Assembly: GCA_023408815.1 (NCBI GenBank)
Contig: JAEYJO010000045.1
Location: forward strand, 62,001-126,000
DNA from: Bacillota bacterium
GTDB lineage: Bacteria > Bacillota > Clostridia > Lachnospirales > Lachnospiraceae
DNA: 64,000 nt
Direction of reading: 5' to 3'
Shown here piece after piece: positions 38,272 to 48,461 of this stretch (position 1 is the first letter of the stretch; every line of letters starts with the position of its first letter). Under the pieces are notes generated by a model that was not told the origin of the DNA, made no database searches, and saw only the letters and a program-made list of their open reading frames with translations. Position numbers and translations under genes: made by a program.

Positions 38272-39057
38272 ATGTTTTCAAACATTAAAAAAATATACGA
38301 AACTAGATATTTTTGGTTTTTTTTGGCAGTCAAAGATATTAAGTTTAAATATAGGCGCTCAAAACTGGGGGGGTTATGGATGATGATTCAACCATTAGCC
38401 TTAACATTAATACTATCATTTGTTTTTAGTACGATTTTTAATCAGCCTATGGGTGACTATGCGTTATATGTGTTATCGGGGCTGGTGGTATGGGACTTAA
38501 TTATGTCAGCATTTAATGCGGGGGGACAAAGTCTTATTTCGGCTGAAGCATATATAAGGCAGTTCAATCATCCTAAAGCAATATACTCTTTGCGCTCAGC
38601 TATTGTATATACTTATACATTTTTGATAGAACTGTTAGGTCTTGTTTTGTGGTTGCTATTTATTAAACCAGAAAATATTTTATTTGGACTAGCGACATTA
38701 CCAGTTACAGTCATATTAGTATTTATTTTTGCATGGGAAGTTACAACGATTGCGGCATATACAAACACGAAATATTATGATTATCCGCAACTTATTGGAC
38801 TGGCACTACAGGCAGTTTATTTTGTTTCACCAATTTTTCTTCAAACAGAAGTATTTATCAATAAAGCTGGGTTAAAATTTTTATATATATACAACCCAAT
38901 AACCCATTTTTTAAATTTAGTTAGAGAACCTTTTTTGTATAAGAAAATGCCTACTTTATTTGATTATGGTTTTGTAATAACAGTATTGTTAATAATAGGT
39001 TTGATTGCCTATCTATTAAACAAAAAAAATGAGAAGACAGTAATTTTTTATTTGTAA
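38272..39057 (+). CDS. wzm: ABC transporter permease for polysaccharide export (Wzm type)
   Basis: A 261-residue membrane protein with six hydrophobic segments. FKYRRSKLGGLWMMIQPL near residue 25 is the ABC-2 permease signature found in O-antigen and teichoic acid exporters (Wzm, TarG), and NPITHFLNLVREPFLY near residue 208 is the conserved C-terminal loop. It pairs with the ATPase directly downstream. Such a system exports a fully polymerised, lipid-linked glycan, so it implies an ABC-dependent polysaccharide in addition to any Wzy-dependent one. Confidence 0.9.
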   Translation: MFSNIKKIYETRYFWFFLAVKDIKFKYRRSKLGGLWMMIQPLALTLILSFVFSTIFNQPMGDYALYVLSGLVVWDLIMSAFNAGGQSLISAEAYIRQFNHPKAIYSLRSAIVYTYTFLIELLGLVLWLLFIKPENILFGLATLPVTVILVFIFAWEVTTIAAYTNTKYYDYPQLIGLALQAVYFVSPIFLQTEVFINKAGLKFLYIYNPITHFLNLVREPFLYKKMPTLFDYGFVITVLLIIGLIAYLLNKKNEKTVIFYL

Positions 39058-39070
39058 CTTGGAGGAAAAA

Positions 39071-39826
39071 ATGAGTGATTATTTTATAAAAATGAGTGAT
39101 GTTAACCTTTATTATCCCTCTACCGTTTATAATGCTAAGACTATTAAACAAGAGTTTTTTTCTATGCTAAAATTTGAAAGAAAAAAAGAAGAACTGCAAG
39201 ATGTTCATGCATTGAAAAACTTCAATTTAAGTATTCAGGAAGGTGAAAGAGTGGGAGTAATTGGTTTTAATGGAGCTGGAAAAAGTACTTTATTAAGGGC
39301 GATGGCTGGATTATATCCTATTAAATCAGGAGAAATAGAAACAAATGGAAAGATAAGATCTATGTTTGAATTGACATTAGGATTTGATATGGAATCTACT
39401 GGCAGAGAAAATATTATGTATAGAGGCTTAATGCTGGGTGATACTCCTAAAAATGTACGTGAAAAAGAAAAAGAAATTATTGAGTTTGCAGAGTTAGGAG
39501 ATTTTATCGATTATCCTATCCGTTCTTATTCATCGGGAATGCTAGTACGCTTGGCTTTTGCCATTTCCACGTCTGTTCAAGGTGAAATCTTATTGATTGA
39601 TGAAGTATTGAGCGCCGGTGATATTAATTTTCAGAAGAAAGCAAAAAATAGAATGACTAATTTAATGGATAATGCTAAGATTTTAGTTTTAGTTCTTCAT
39701 GACATGTCTACAATACAGGATATTTGTAATCGTGTCATTTTATTGAATCGCGGCGAGATTGTTGCGGATGGAAAACCTGAAGATGTTGTTAAAGAATATT
39801 ATAAAAGCATGAATAATAATTTATAA
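39071..39826 (+). CDS. wzt: ABC transporter ATPase for polysaccharide export (Wzt type)
   Basis: A 251-residue nucleotide-binding protein. It has Walker A GFNGAGKST, the family's FELTLGFDMESTGREN motif, signature YSSGMLVRLAFA and Walker B EILLIDEVLSAGD. It ends shortly after the ATPase domain (YYKSMNNNL), so it lacks the C-terminal carbohydrate-binding domain that many Wzt proteins use to recognise a capped chain end. ATG 39071 has GGAGG five bases upstream; a TTG 12 bases earlier is part of that site and is rejected. It is the partner of the permease at 38272. Confidence 0.9.
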   Translation: MSDYFIKMSDVNLYYPSTVYNAKTIKQEFFSMLKFERKKEELQDVHALKNFNLSIQEGERVGVIGFNGAGKSTLLRAMAGLYPIKSGEIETNGKIRSMFELTLGFDMESTGRENIMYRGLMLGDTPKNVREKEKEIIEFAELGDFIDYPIRSYSSGMLVRLAFAISTSVQGEILLIDEVLSAGDINFQKKAKNRMTNLMDNAKILVLVLHDMSTIQDICNRVILLNRGEIVADGKPEDVVKEYYKSMNNNL

Positions 39827-39843
39827 GCGGGGAGGAAAAAATA

Positions 39844-42144
39844 TTGAATAAGCGAGGAAGATGCTTATGGCTAATGAATCACAGAACTTTAAGAGCATTC
39901 GAAGTGCCAATGTTAATAGAAATGGGATTTGAAGTTTTTTGTCCTAAAAAATTCCCTTATGATGAAGGAAATCTATCTGCGGACGTAACATATCAATATG
40001 ATGATACTTTATCAATACCGGAAGAGACTTTATTGAAATTAAACGCGATTGATTTTTATAAGGGTGTTTCAAAAGATGTATTAGATATGATGAATGAATA
40101 TTTTGATATTGTATTTATAGGCTTTTTTCCTAAGCAGTTAAAAATGTTAGTTGAGGGATTTAAAGGTGTTATTGTTATGCAGCCATTTGGTTTATCGAAT
40201 GGTTTAACATATACTCAAATAATTTCAGATACCCTTGGTCTCAGTTTTTTAGATAAAATAGAGAATTTAAGAGAGCGGTTTATATTTGGACAGGCTTATG
40301 AAAATATATCGGACATTGAGTGCAGGATATTAAAAAATCGGGCAATGTATTTGCCTTTAGGTCTAAAAGATGCCTATGTAAATGATGAATGGGAAGGCGG
40401 AGATGAAAGAATATTATTTGTATGTCCGCGTATCAATACATCGCCTTACTTTAAAAATATATATTTAGATTTTAAGAGAAACTTTGCCGAATTTGATTAT
40501 TTAATTGGAGGAGCCCAGCCTATTGAGGTTAAAGATGATGTAAAGGTAGCAGGCTTTATTCCAAATGATCAATACGAGTATAACATGAAGCATTTGTCTG
40601 TAATGTTTTATCATTCAAGAGAAGAGAGACATGTCCATTACCATCCATTTGAGGCAATAAAAAAAGGTATGCCACTTATTTTTATGGCTGATGGAATTTT
40701 GGATTCTTTGGGTGGAGTAGAACTTCCTGGGCGCTGTAAGACAATAAAGGAAGCAAGAAAAAAAATTAAGAGAATTATGAGAGGTGATGTTTCCTTTATT
40801 AATAAAGTAAAAGAAAGCCAATATATTTTATTAGAACGATTTACCTATGAATATTGTATGGAAAAATGGAATCAAAATATTGATTTCATACAAAATCAGA
40901 TAAATTTAGTGCAGAAATTTCGCATAGAAAAGCAGGTACCCGATAAGAAAAAAATAGCTGTCTTGCTTTCAGAAGGTTATCTTGGAGGAGTACTTGATAC
41001 AACAACTAGATTTTTATATGCAATAAAACATGGAATAGAAGCATCCGGCGACAATGTTGAAATCGTATTTGGCTATTTGAACCATAAAAATTTTAGCGAA
41101 GATACTTTTCAAGAAATTAACAAAATGGGGATACAGATTAGAAAATTTAAATGGCGTTTTCTATCAGCTGATGACATCAAAAATATACATACAATAAAAA
41201 ATTATAATTTACCTATTGAAGATAAACAATACTGTGTTGCAGATGACGGAATAAACTTTTTTGAAGATTGTGACCACATAATATTTATCATTGATCGAGT
41301 GCCGGGGTTTTATTATACTAATAGACCTTATAGTGTAATTGTGCAAGATTATATTCAAAGATATTTACCTGGATTGATGAAAAAACAAACAGAAGAAATA
41401 ATTTTAGATTTTCAAAGGCGAGCAGAAGCTATATATGTAACGACACAACCTGCCATGATGGATTGCATTCAGTATGCGGGTATATCCCAGGATAAAATAA
41501 AAATGATTCCACTTTTGTTAGAAAGAACTGTTGTTGAAAATGTAGAAAAAACGAGTGAAAATTATTTTTTATGGTCTACTAATATAGGAGAACACAAAAA
41601 TCATTTAGTATTACTTGAAGCATTAAAAAAATATTATGAAAATGGCGGAAAATTCAAATGCTATGTAACGGGTATTAACACGGAATTATTTGATGTAAAA
41701 AAGACTATTAAGAATGAGGCAAACTATATAAAAAAGGTACGTGATACTATAAGCAAGTCCAAAGCATTATCAAAAAATTTAATTTTTAAAGGTAATATGG
41801 ATAAGAATGAGTATTATAAAATCTTGGCCAATGCAAAGTTTCTTGTCCATCCGGGATATACAGATAATGGAAATATGAGCAGTGTTGATGCTGCATTTTT
41901 GGGTGTACCCAGCATTTCGAGCGATTATCCGCCAATGAGATATTATGAGGAAGTTATGGGCTTAAAGATTCGTTTTGTATCGCCTTTTAATTGTTCAGAA
42001 TGGGTTGAGGCATTAATGAAAGCAGAAAAAGATTATATTGAGTGGAAAAAAACAATGCCCAATGCAGAAAAGATGAATGAAGTTGCCATCTCTTATGTAT
42101 ATGATAAACTGTATACTGTAATAAGCGAAACAGTAGGAATTTAA
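39844..42144 (+). CDS. Large glycosyltransferase with two GT-B-like modules
   Basis: A 766-residue protein. Residues 1-360 look like one GT-B unit: the donor side has GFIPNDQYEYNMKHLSVMFYHS and HYHPFEAIKKGMPLIFMA. Residues 370-766 form a second unit beginning KIAVLLSEGYLGGVLDTTTRF, with WSTNIGEHKNHLVLLEALKKY, FKGNMDKNEYYKILANAKF and HPGYTDNGNMSSVDAAFLGVP (E in the usual E-x7-E replaced by D). Two modules in one chain suggest addition of two linkages in one repeat, as in bifunctional homopolymer synthases; this is inference. The start is TTG 39844 with GGAGG eight bases upstream. It sits directly after Wzm/Wzt. Confidence 0.78.
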   Translation: MNKRGRCLWLMNHRTLRAFEVPMLIEMGFEVFCPKKFPYDEGNLSADVTYQYDDTLSIPEETLLKLNAIDFYKGVSKDVLDMMNEYFDIVFIGFFPKQLKMLVEGFKGVIVMQPFGLSNGLTYTQIISDTLGLSFLDKIENLRERFIFGQAYENISDIECRILKNRAMYLPLGLKDAYVNDEWEGGDERILFVCPRINTSPYFKNIYLDFKRNFAEFDYLIGGAQPIEVKDDVKVAGFIPNDQYEYNMKHLSVMFYHSREERHVHYHPFEAIKKGMPLIFMADGILDSLGGVELPGRCKTIKEARKKIKRIMRGDVSFINKVKESQYILLERFTYEYCMEKWNQNIDFIQNQINLVQKFRIEKQVPDKKKIAVLLSEGYLGGVLDTTTRFLYAIKHGIEASGDNVEIVFGYLNHKNFSEDTFQEINKMGIQIRKFKWRFLSADDIKNIHTIKNYNLPIEDKQYCVADDGINFFEDCDHIIFIIDRVPGFYYTNRPYSVIVQDYIQRYLPGLMKKQTEEIILDFQRRAEAIYVTTQPAMMDCIQYAGISQDKIKMIPLLLERTVVENVEKTSENYFLWSTNIGEHKNHLVLLEALKKYYENGGKFKCYVTGINTELFDVKKTIKNEANYIKKVRDTISKSKALSKNLIFKGNMDKNEYYKILANAKFLVHPGYTDNGNMSSVDAAFLGVPSISSDYPPMRYYEEVMGLKIRFVSPFNCSEWVEALMKAEKDYIEWKKTMPNAEKMNEVAISYVYDKLYTVISETVGI

Positions 42145-42155
42145 GGAGAAGTAGA

Positions 42156-43757
42156 ATGAAGGTTGGAATTTATTTAGGATATGGCCCTCAAACATTGTTA
42201 CACAAAGAGGGATTAGGGCGATATTTAGCAACGTTGGTTAAAGGATTGGTGGAAAAAGGCGAGGAAGTAACGATTGCTTTACCTAAATGGTTAGTAAAAT
42301 CTTTTGATTTATTGGCAGAGGATTGTGGAATTGATTTAAAAAAAATTAATTTTATCATTGAGTACAATACACCGGTTATTTGGCAAATCTATGTAAAGTT
42401 TTTGGAAAAAAGAAAACCCAAAAAGGATATTAGAAAGAAAATTTTATTATCTTCATTAAGTATAGGCGAATTTTGTTTTAGAATTTTACTTTCAACAACC
42501 AATTTTTTCGTATTGTTTATTTTAGGTATAATAGCTTTAGGATTAGCCATAGTTTTATTACCTTTTGCAGTTTTAGGAGGCATAGTTTTTATACTATATC
42601 AACTTTTTGCATCATTAATAAAAAAAGAAAAAGTTTCTATTAGAAATATGATGGATAATATTAATAAAGCAATAAAAAGTGTTAAGGGAAATGGTTATAA
42701 TTTTTACTCAAAAGTTTATCATAAGGTTTTAGATAATGTTCAGAATCGACTTGTGCGTAGGATTAATAGACAAAACGAAGAAATGGATATTTGGTATTCA
42801 CCAGGAATTTTCTGGCCGTGTTTCAATGAAATAAAAGGTAATAAAGTAATAAATGCTCCTGATTTAGTTGTGATGGATTTTCCTTTACATTGGTATAATG
42901 AATCAGGGGTCATTGATGCAAGTATACAAAGTGAAAAAACTATTTTAGAGGGTAAATATTTTATAACATATTGTGAATATATCAAAAATGATTTATTAAT
43001 CAAACGATATGCAAAGAATGATAATAATATTCGAGTTATCCGTCATATGGTAAATAATATGGGACAATATGTTAATATTGACGCAAAAATTGCTTCTAAA
43101 ATTGCGGATGAGAATGTTTTTACAAAGTCTTTTTGCAGAACATTATTAGGACAATCAAAACATAATATTTTGTACGTTGATAATTATGTTAAAAATTTTG
43201 ACTTTGAAAATGTAAGGTATATCTTTTATTCAAGCCAGGCAAGACCACATAAGAATTTAATAAATTTATTAAAGGCTTACCAATATATCTTAAGAAAAAG
43301 GTATGGAGAAATTAAATTATTTGTTACAGGAGATTTGTATAAAAATAAAGAAATAAAAGATTATATTCATGAAAATAAATTGCAATATGATGTGTTATGT
43401 TTTTATAATGTTAATTCACAGCAATTAGCTGCATTGTATCATGAAGCAGAGTTGGTGGTTAATCCAACGTTATATGAAGGTGGTTTTCCGTTCACTTTTG
43501 CTGAAGGGATGTCGGTAGGAGTTCCATCAATTATGAGCGATATTCCTCAAGTGCGAGAGGAATTTGGCAATGAGCTCGGAGAGTGTTTATTTGATCCATA
43601 TGATTTTATGGATATAGCTAACAGGATAGAATGGGGGATGAATAACAAAGAACATTTGTACGCTCAGCAACAACCGATATTTGAAAAGATGTGTATGAGA
43701 AATGTAAATTATTATGTGGAGGAATATATAGAAGCTTTTAAATATTTCTCATCATAG
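42156..43757 (+). CDS. GT4-like glycosyltransferase interrupted by a transmembrane hairpin
   Basis: A 533-residue protein starting MKVGIYLGYGPQTL. The N-terminal GT-B half is interrupted at residues 106-153 by a strongly hydrophobic stretch long enough for two membrane helices, followed by a basic linker. The donor half is normal for GT4: YSSQARPHKNLINLLKAY, FYNVNSQQLAALYHEAEL and PTLYEGGFPFTFAEGMSVG (E-x7-E), then SDIPQVREEFG. The insertion would fix the catalytic domain to the membrane near the Wzm/Wzt exporter. The region is extremely AT-rich (about 20% GC in one 60-base sample). Confidence 0.83.
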   Translation: MKVGIYLGYGPQTLLHKEGLGRYLATLVKGLVEKGEEVTIALPKWLVKSFDLLAEDCGIDLKKINFIIEYNTPVIWQIYVKFLEKRKPKKDIRKKILLSSLSIGEFCFRILLSTTNFFVLFILGIIALGLAIVLLPFAVLGGIVFILYQLFASLIKKEKVSIRNMMDNINKAIKSVKGNGYNFYSKVYHKVLDNVQNRLVRRINRQNEEMDIWYSPGIFWPCFNEIKGNKVINAPDLVVMDFPLHWYNESGVIDASIQSEKTILEGKYFITYCEYIKNDLLIKRYAKNDNNIRVIRHMVNNMGQYVNIDAKIASKIADENVFTKSFCRTLLGQSKHNILYVDNYVKNFDFENVRYIFYSSQARPHKNLINLLKAYQYILRKRYGEIKLFVTGDLYKNKEIKDYIHENKLQYDVLCFYNVNSQQLAALYHEAELVVNPTLYEGGFPFTFAEGMSVGVPSIMSDIPQVREEFGNELGECLFDPYDFMDIANRIEWGMNNKEHLYAQQQPIFEKMCMRNVNYYVEEYIEAFKYFSS

Positions 43758-43780
43758 TATAAGTATTTAGGAGTTGGACA

Positions 43781-46477
43781 ATGAAGAAATGGGTAAAAAA
43801 ATTAATTGATAATAAATATTTTCCGCTAATATATTGGGTGATGGCATTTACATATTGCTTAATACGTAATTGGAGTGTTTTGAGCGGAGAAAAGGCGCTG
43901 ATTGGAGGAGATGCAAATGCTGGTTATTATGCAATCAGCTTTTTAAAGAATAATTACTTAAATGGAGAAATTCCATTGTGGAATAAATTTTTAGCGGGTG
44001 GTTCGCCTTATTTAGGAGTTACTTATTCCTTCTTTAATTTTTATAATATACTTTCTTTATTACTACAAGCGGAGGTGGCTTATTTTGTTGTATATGTTTT
44101 TTCAATTTCTTTAGGAAGTGTATTTTTATATTTATATTTGATAAAAATTAATTGCAGAAGGGATGTCAGTTTAGTATTTGCTATTATATACTTATTTTCG
44201 ATACATTTAGGAGGATTGCGAACCTCCCATATGTCAATTATTGTGACGATAACTTGCTTGCCGCTTTTATTGTATCTAATTGAAAAATATTGTGAGGAAA
44301 AGAAAACTTATATTCTGTTATCTTTGTCTTTGATTATGGCGCTGCAATTTCATAATGGTTTTATGCAGATATGTCTGTACAGCGATATGGTCATAGCCTT
44401 ATATTTTTTGATTAGGTATATACAATCAGGCGGAAAATGGAATCTAGGATTACTAAAGTGTATACAGTGGATTATAATTTATGCCTGCTTAATTATAGGA
44501 TTTGTAATACCAATCTTTAGTTTGTTAGCACAGTATTCCGAGAAATCATCAACAGATTCTTCTTTTTTATATTTTATAAGCGGATCAATACATCCCATAA
44601 AAATAATCATGATGTTTATTCCAAATATATGGGATAATGTATATACTCCATTAGCGGAATACAATATAGGAACATCTGGAATGGATATTGAGATATTCCT
44701 AGGAACATTAGTAGCAATAATAAGCGTAAGCGGTATTGTAGCATATTTCAAAAAGATTCGTCTAATTAGGTTATCTTTTTTCTTTGTATTCATATCATTT
44801 GCATTTGCCTCTTGTTACGCATTTACACCACTAGCTAAAATTTTTTTTGAGATTCCTATAGTTAATATGTTTCGTATGCCAAGCAGGGTCCTATTTATTT
44901 TTATTTTATTTATATATGTAATTTCAGCGATTACCTTATCCAATATTATTTCTGATAAAAGATATGATTTGTTATATAAATCAAGTGGGTTATATATTTT
45001 GTGCTGGGGAATAATGTGTGTTGTTGAAAAGGTAGTGGGATTGCAATATTTTGAAAATGTGTATAATCAAGGAAGAAGCATTGCTATATGGATTTGCATA
45101 TTTAATTTTTTTGTACTATTATTAAGTAAATATAATGCTTTTGGCAAATATGAAAAGTTATTAAAGAAATTCGTATGTGCATTTATTTTGATATTTACTA
45201 TATTTCAAACAAGAGAATACAATCAGGTAAATGGGGTTAGTATAAAGACTTTCTTACTTCCGATAGAAGAAATAATATTAGAAAATATTGGAAATAATAA
45301 AATTCTGCAACTTTCGACGGATGATGTTTCATATGTTAAAAGTATTGTACATTATAATAGGGCACTATATACGGGGATACCAACAATGAATGCAGAAAGC
45401 CCCTATAATAATCCTATTTTGAATAATCTACTATCATTATCTTCTGGTGATGTTCTTTTAAACCAAACGAATGCAATGGCGTATTTTAAGAATAGCTACG
45501 ATAATTTGAGTTTTCAAAATGATTTACTCTCTATGTTAGGAATAAAGTACTTAATAGATTCTGAAGATATCATCAATAATCTAGAAGTATTTAATAGGAA
45601 TGATTCAAGAACCATTTTACATGTTAATGAAGTGAAAGTTGAAGCAGGAGAACCAACGGTGGTGTTTGCAGAACCTATAGAGTTATTAAATGATTATGAC
45701 TATATTGTTTCATTTAAATATATATGTAATGATTGGGATGATAGTGTATATTTAGACTTTTATGGAGAAAATTATGATTATAAAGAACAAGATATAAAAT
45801 TAAACTTAAGTTCCGGAGAGGGAAAGTATAGTATCATATTAAATTCTGGAAATATACCGCAAGATATTATTAGTTATTTTAGAATTATTAGCAATGGCTC
45901 TACCGACATAACATTTAATGATATAGAAATTAAAACACATATAATGGAAAAAAATGATATATACCAACAGTTTGCAAGCGGAAAAGGATTTGATAATAAT
46001 GAAGTAAAAATTTACGAAAACACTAATGCTAGGGATATATTGTATGTGCCGGAACAAGTGATTTTTACAAATGATATTTCAATCATATATGATTATCAAA
46101 AGAGAGAGTCTTTGGATAAAACTAGCTATGTTGAAGATTTGGAGGGATTTATTCCTGCTAATACAGAAATCACTAATATTTGTTGGGAAAATAATCAGGT
46201 TATTGCTGAAGTTAAAGCCGAGGGTACTTCATTTATAAATTTTTCTCAATGCATTACTAAGGACTGGAAAGTTTATATTGATGATGTTGAAACTCAAAAT
46301 GTTACAGTAAATGGTCTCATTCAAGGAGTGGTAGTTCCAGAGGGGACTCATAAAGTATGCTTTAAATATTTTCCTGAGATTACTGTGTTGTCTAATATTA
46401 CAAATCTATTTATTTTTATGGTAATAATAGGCATTATTATTCATTCGTATGTTTCAGAAAGCAGGAGAAAAGGATGA
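43781..46477 (+). CDS. YfhO-like multi-pass membrane protein (GT-C type)
   Basis: An 898-residue protein with about twelve helices in the first 480 residues. An extracellular region of about 400 residues and a final helix near residue 875 follow. GGDANAGYY in the first loop, then NGEIPLWNKFLAGGSP, is the conserved YfhO N-terminal block; the acidic loop residue suits GT-C chemistry with polyprenyl-phosphate sugars. The C-terminal ITKDWKVYIDD / VPEGTHKVCFKY pattern is also typical. YfhO proteins glycosylate lipoteichoic acid or other surface glycans in Firmicutes. Partner: the GtrB-like GT2 at 55287 could supply the lipid-linked donor. Its stop overlaps the next gene (ATGA). Confidence 0.83.
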   Translation: MKKWVKKLIDNKYFPLIYWVMAFTYCLIRNWSVLSGEKALIGGDANAGYYAISFLKNNYLNGEIPLWNKFLAGGSPYLGVTYSFFNFYNILSLLLQAEVAYFVVYVFSISLGSVFLYLYLIKINCRRDVSLVFAIIYLFSIHLGGLRTSHMSIIVTITCLPLLLYLIEKYCEEKKTYILLSLSLIMALQFHNGFMQICLYSDMVIALYFLIRYIQSGGKWNLGLLKCIQWIIIYACLIIGFVIPIFSLLAQYSEKSSTDSSFLYFISGSIHPIKIIMMFIPNIWDNVYTPLAEYNIGTSGMDIEIFLGTLVAIISVSGIVAYFKKIRLIRLSFFFVFISFAFASCYAFTPLAKIFFEIPIVNMFRMPSRVLFIFILFIYVISAITLSNIISDKRYDLLYKSSGLYILCWGIMCVVEKVVGLQYFENVYNQGRSIAIWICIFNFFVLLLSKYNAFGKYEKLLKKFVCAFILIFTIFQTREYNQVNGVSIKTFLLPIEEIILENIGNNKILQLSTDDVSYVKSIVHYNRALYTGIPTMNAESPYNNPILNNLLSLSSGDVLLNQTNAMAYFKNSYDNLSFQNDLLSMLGIKYLIDSEDIINNLEVFNRNDSRTILHVNEVKVEAGEPTVVFAEPIELLNDYDYIVSFKYICNDWDDSVYLDFYGENYDYKEQDIKLNLSSGEGKYSIILNSGNIPQDIISYFRIISNGSTDITFNDIEIKTHIMEKNDIYQQFASGKGFDNNEVKIYENTNARDILYVPEQVIFTNDISIIYDYQKRESLDKTSYVEDLEGFIPANTEITNICWENNQVIAEVKAEGTSFINFSQCITKDWKVYIDDVETQNVTVNGLIQGVVVPEGTHKVCFKYFPEITVLSNITNLFIFMVIIGIIIHSYVSESRRKG

Positions 46478-47619
46478 TAGATAAAAAGGAACAATTAATT
46501 TTTATCCACCAATTAAGAGGTATAGCTACAATTATGGTAATGCTTTGGCATTTAACTATAATGTTTTGGTATAGTAACGATAATATAAGTGCAATTTTTA
46601 GCTTGAAACCAATAGAAGGTGGGAAAGATAATTTAAACTTTATTTACACTAATATTGTAGATGCCTTAACGTATATTAATTTAGATTTTGGAATGTTTGG
46701 AGTTGCCGTCTTTTTTTTGATCAGTGGATTTATAATACCATATTCTATAGAAAAGGATAATAATATTAAAGATAAACTCTTGTTTATTCTAAAAAGAATT
46801 TTACGAATATGGCCTACATATATTTGTGGATTTTCAATCACTTTTCTTTCGCTTTTTTTATATAGTAAAATAATTGAAGGTAATTTTACATATTCAATTA
46901 AAGATTATTTTGTTCAGATAAGTTTGTTAAGAGATTGGTTTTGGGTACCTAGCATAGACGGCATAAGCTGGACTTTGGAAGTAGAAATTAAATTTTATGT
47001 CTTGATATTAATTTTATTATTAATAGGAAAAATATACGACAAATATATGATAGTATTTGTTGGTATATTTGGAATGATATTTAATATTGTTCTCTATGCT
47101 AATGATGAATGGTTGATTTTGCATAATGTTCGTATTTATCAGATTATGAGTGTAATCGGAGATTCGTTTGCATATATCACTTTTGTTTTGATTGGTCTGA
47201 TATTTTATTGTTATCATAGTGGGAAATGGAATAAAAAATCACTGATAATAGTATTTCAGTGTTTAATTTTTAGTTTTTTGTTATCAATAATTAATAGTGC
47301 GAATAGTTCAATAATTGAAAAGTTTATAGTTAATTACGGTGGTGCAATAATGTTATTTTTGAATTTTTACTTTACTAGAGATGTATTGAAAGGGAATAAA
47401 ATTTTAAATTTTGTCGCAGACAAAAGCTATGCGATTTACTTATTACATGGATTGTTAGGCTATATTTTATTAAGTATATTATTTACAGCTGGTTTTCCAG
47501 TATGGGTATGTCTAATAATTACATTTTCTATAGTAATAATTTTGGCGATGATAGTTAATCTTTACGTGGAAAAGCCAGTTCAGCATATATCAAAGTTGGT
47601 TATAAATAAAATACGATAA
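46474..47619 (+). CDS. Acyltransferase family 3 protein (OafA-like O-acyltransferase)
   Basis: A 381-residue integral membrane protein with about ten helices. IHQLRGIATIMVMLWHL near the start carries the conserved R-G and H of acyltransferase 3, VAVFFLISGFIIPYS is the second family block, and RILRIWPTYI is the third. The last helices contain KSYAIYLLHGLLGY. Such proteins transfer acetyl groups from the cytoplasm to sugars outside, giving O-acetylated glycans. The ATG overlaps the preceding stop (ATGA). No C-terminal SGNH domain is present. Confidence 0.9.
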   Translation: MIDKKEQLIFIHQLRGIATIMVMLWHLTIMFWYSNDNISAIFSLKPIEGGKDNLNFIYTNIVDALTYINLDFGMFGVAVFFLISGFIIPYSIEKDNNIKDKLLFILKRILRIWPTYICGFSITFLSLFLYSKIIEGNFTYSIKDYFVQISLLRDWFWVPSIDGISWTLEVEIKFYVLILILLLIGKIYDKYMIVFVGIFGMIFNIVLYANDEWLILHNVRIYQIMSVIGDSFAYITFVLIGLIFYCYHSGKWNKKSLIIVFQCLIFSFLLSIINSANSSIIEKFIVNYGGAIMLFLNFYFTRDVLKGNKILNFVADKSYAIYLLHGLLGYILLSILFTAGFPVWVCLIITFSIVIILAMIVNLYVEKPVQHISKLVINKIR

Positions 47620-47669
47620 ATTATGATTTACTATATTGATGATGAAGTTTGGAAGGTAAGGGATAAACT

Positions 47670-48446
47670 ATGAAAGTTGTAATTTTAGCAGGTGGCTTTG
47701 GAACGAGATTAAGTGAAGAAACCACAACGAGGCCCAAGCCGATGGTGGAGATCGGGGAAAAACCAATTTTGTGGCATATTATGAAGCTATATTCTTATTT
47801 TGGATATAATGAATTTATTATATGCTGTGGTTATAAGCAGCATATGATAAAAGAATGGTTTGCAGACTATTATTTACAAAATTGTGATGTTACTTTTGAT
47901 TTTGCTAATGGAAATGATATTGAGATACATAAAACATATAATGAACCGTGGAAAGTAACAGTAGTAGATACAGGTTTAAATACCATGACAGGTGGGCGTA
48001 TTAAGAAGATACAGAAATATGTTGAAAATGAAACGTTTATGGTAACCTATGGGGATGGTGTTTCTGATGTCGATATTCATAAGCTGGTAAGATACCATGA
48101 AGAAAATGGGAGATTAGCAACTATGACAGCTGTAAATGTAGGGCAGAAATTTGGGGTTTTGGAACTAAATAATAAAAATGAAATATGTGCATTCAGAGAA
48201 AAATCGATGGATGATGGCAGTTTGATAAATGGTGGATTTTTAGTGCTAGAACCAGAGGTATTTAATTATATTGAAGGGGATTCAACTGTTTTTGAGAAAG
48301 ATCCCTTGGAGAGCCTTGCATCGCAGGGAGAACTAATTGCGTATAAGCACGCTGGCTTTTGGCGTTGTATGGACAGCCAAAGGGATCAAGATGTTTTGAA
48401 AAAATTATGGGATTCAGGACAAGCTCCTTGGAAGTTGTGGAGTTAA
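47670..48446 (+). CDS. rfbF: Glucose-1-phosphate cytidylyltransferase
   Basis: A 258-residue nucleotidyltransferase: VILAGGFGTRLSEETTTRPKP is the nucleotide-binding signature, GEKPILWHIMKLYSYFGY, YGDGVSDVDI (metal-binding aspartates) and FLVLEPEVFNYI follow, all typical of RfbF. The reaction is CTP + glucose-1-phosphate to CDP-glucose, the first step towards CDP-3,6-dideoxyhexoses. Length equals that of known RfbF proteins. The next step (RfbG) is 14 kb away at 63005, while RfbH is directly downstream. Confidence 0.94.
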   Translation: MKVVILAGGFGTRLSEETTTRPKPMVEIGEKPILWHIMKLYSYFGYNEFIICCGYKQHMIKEWFADYYLQNCDVTFDFANGNDIEIHKTYNEPWKVTVVDTGLNTMTGGRIKKIQKYVENETFMVTYGDGVSDVDIHKLVRYHEENGRLATMTAVNVGQKFGVLELNNKNEICAFREKSMDDGSLINGGFLVLEPEVFNYIEGDSTVFEKDPLESLASQGELIAYKHAGFWRCMDSQRDQDVLKKLWDSGQAPWKLWS

Positions 48447-48461
48447 TAAAGGAGAATGAAT

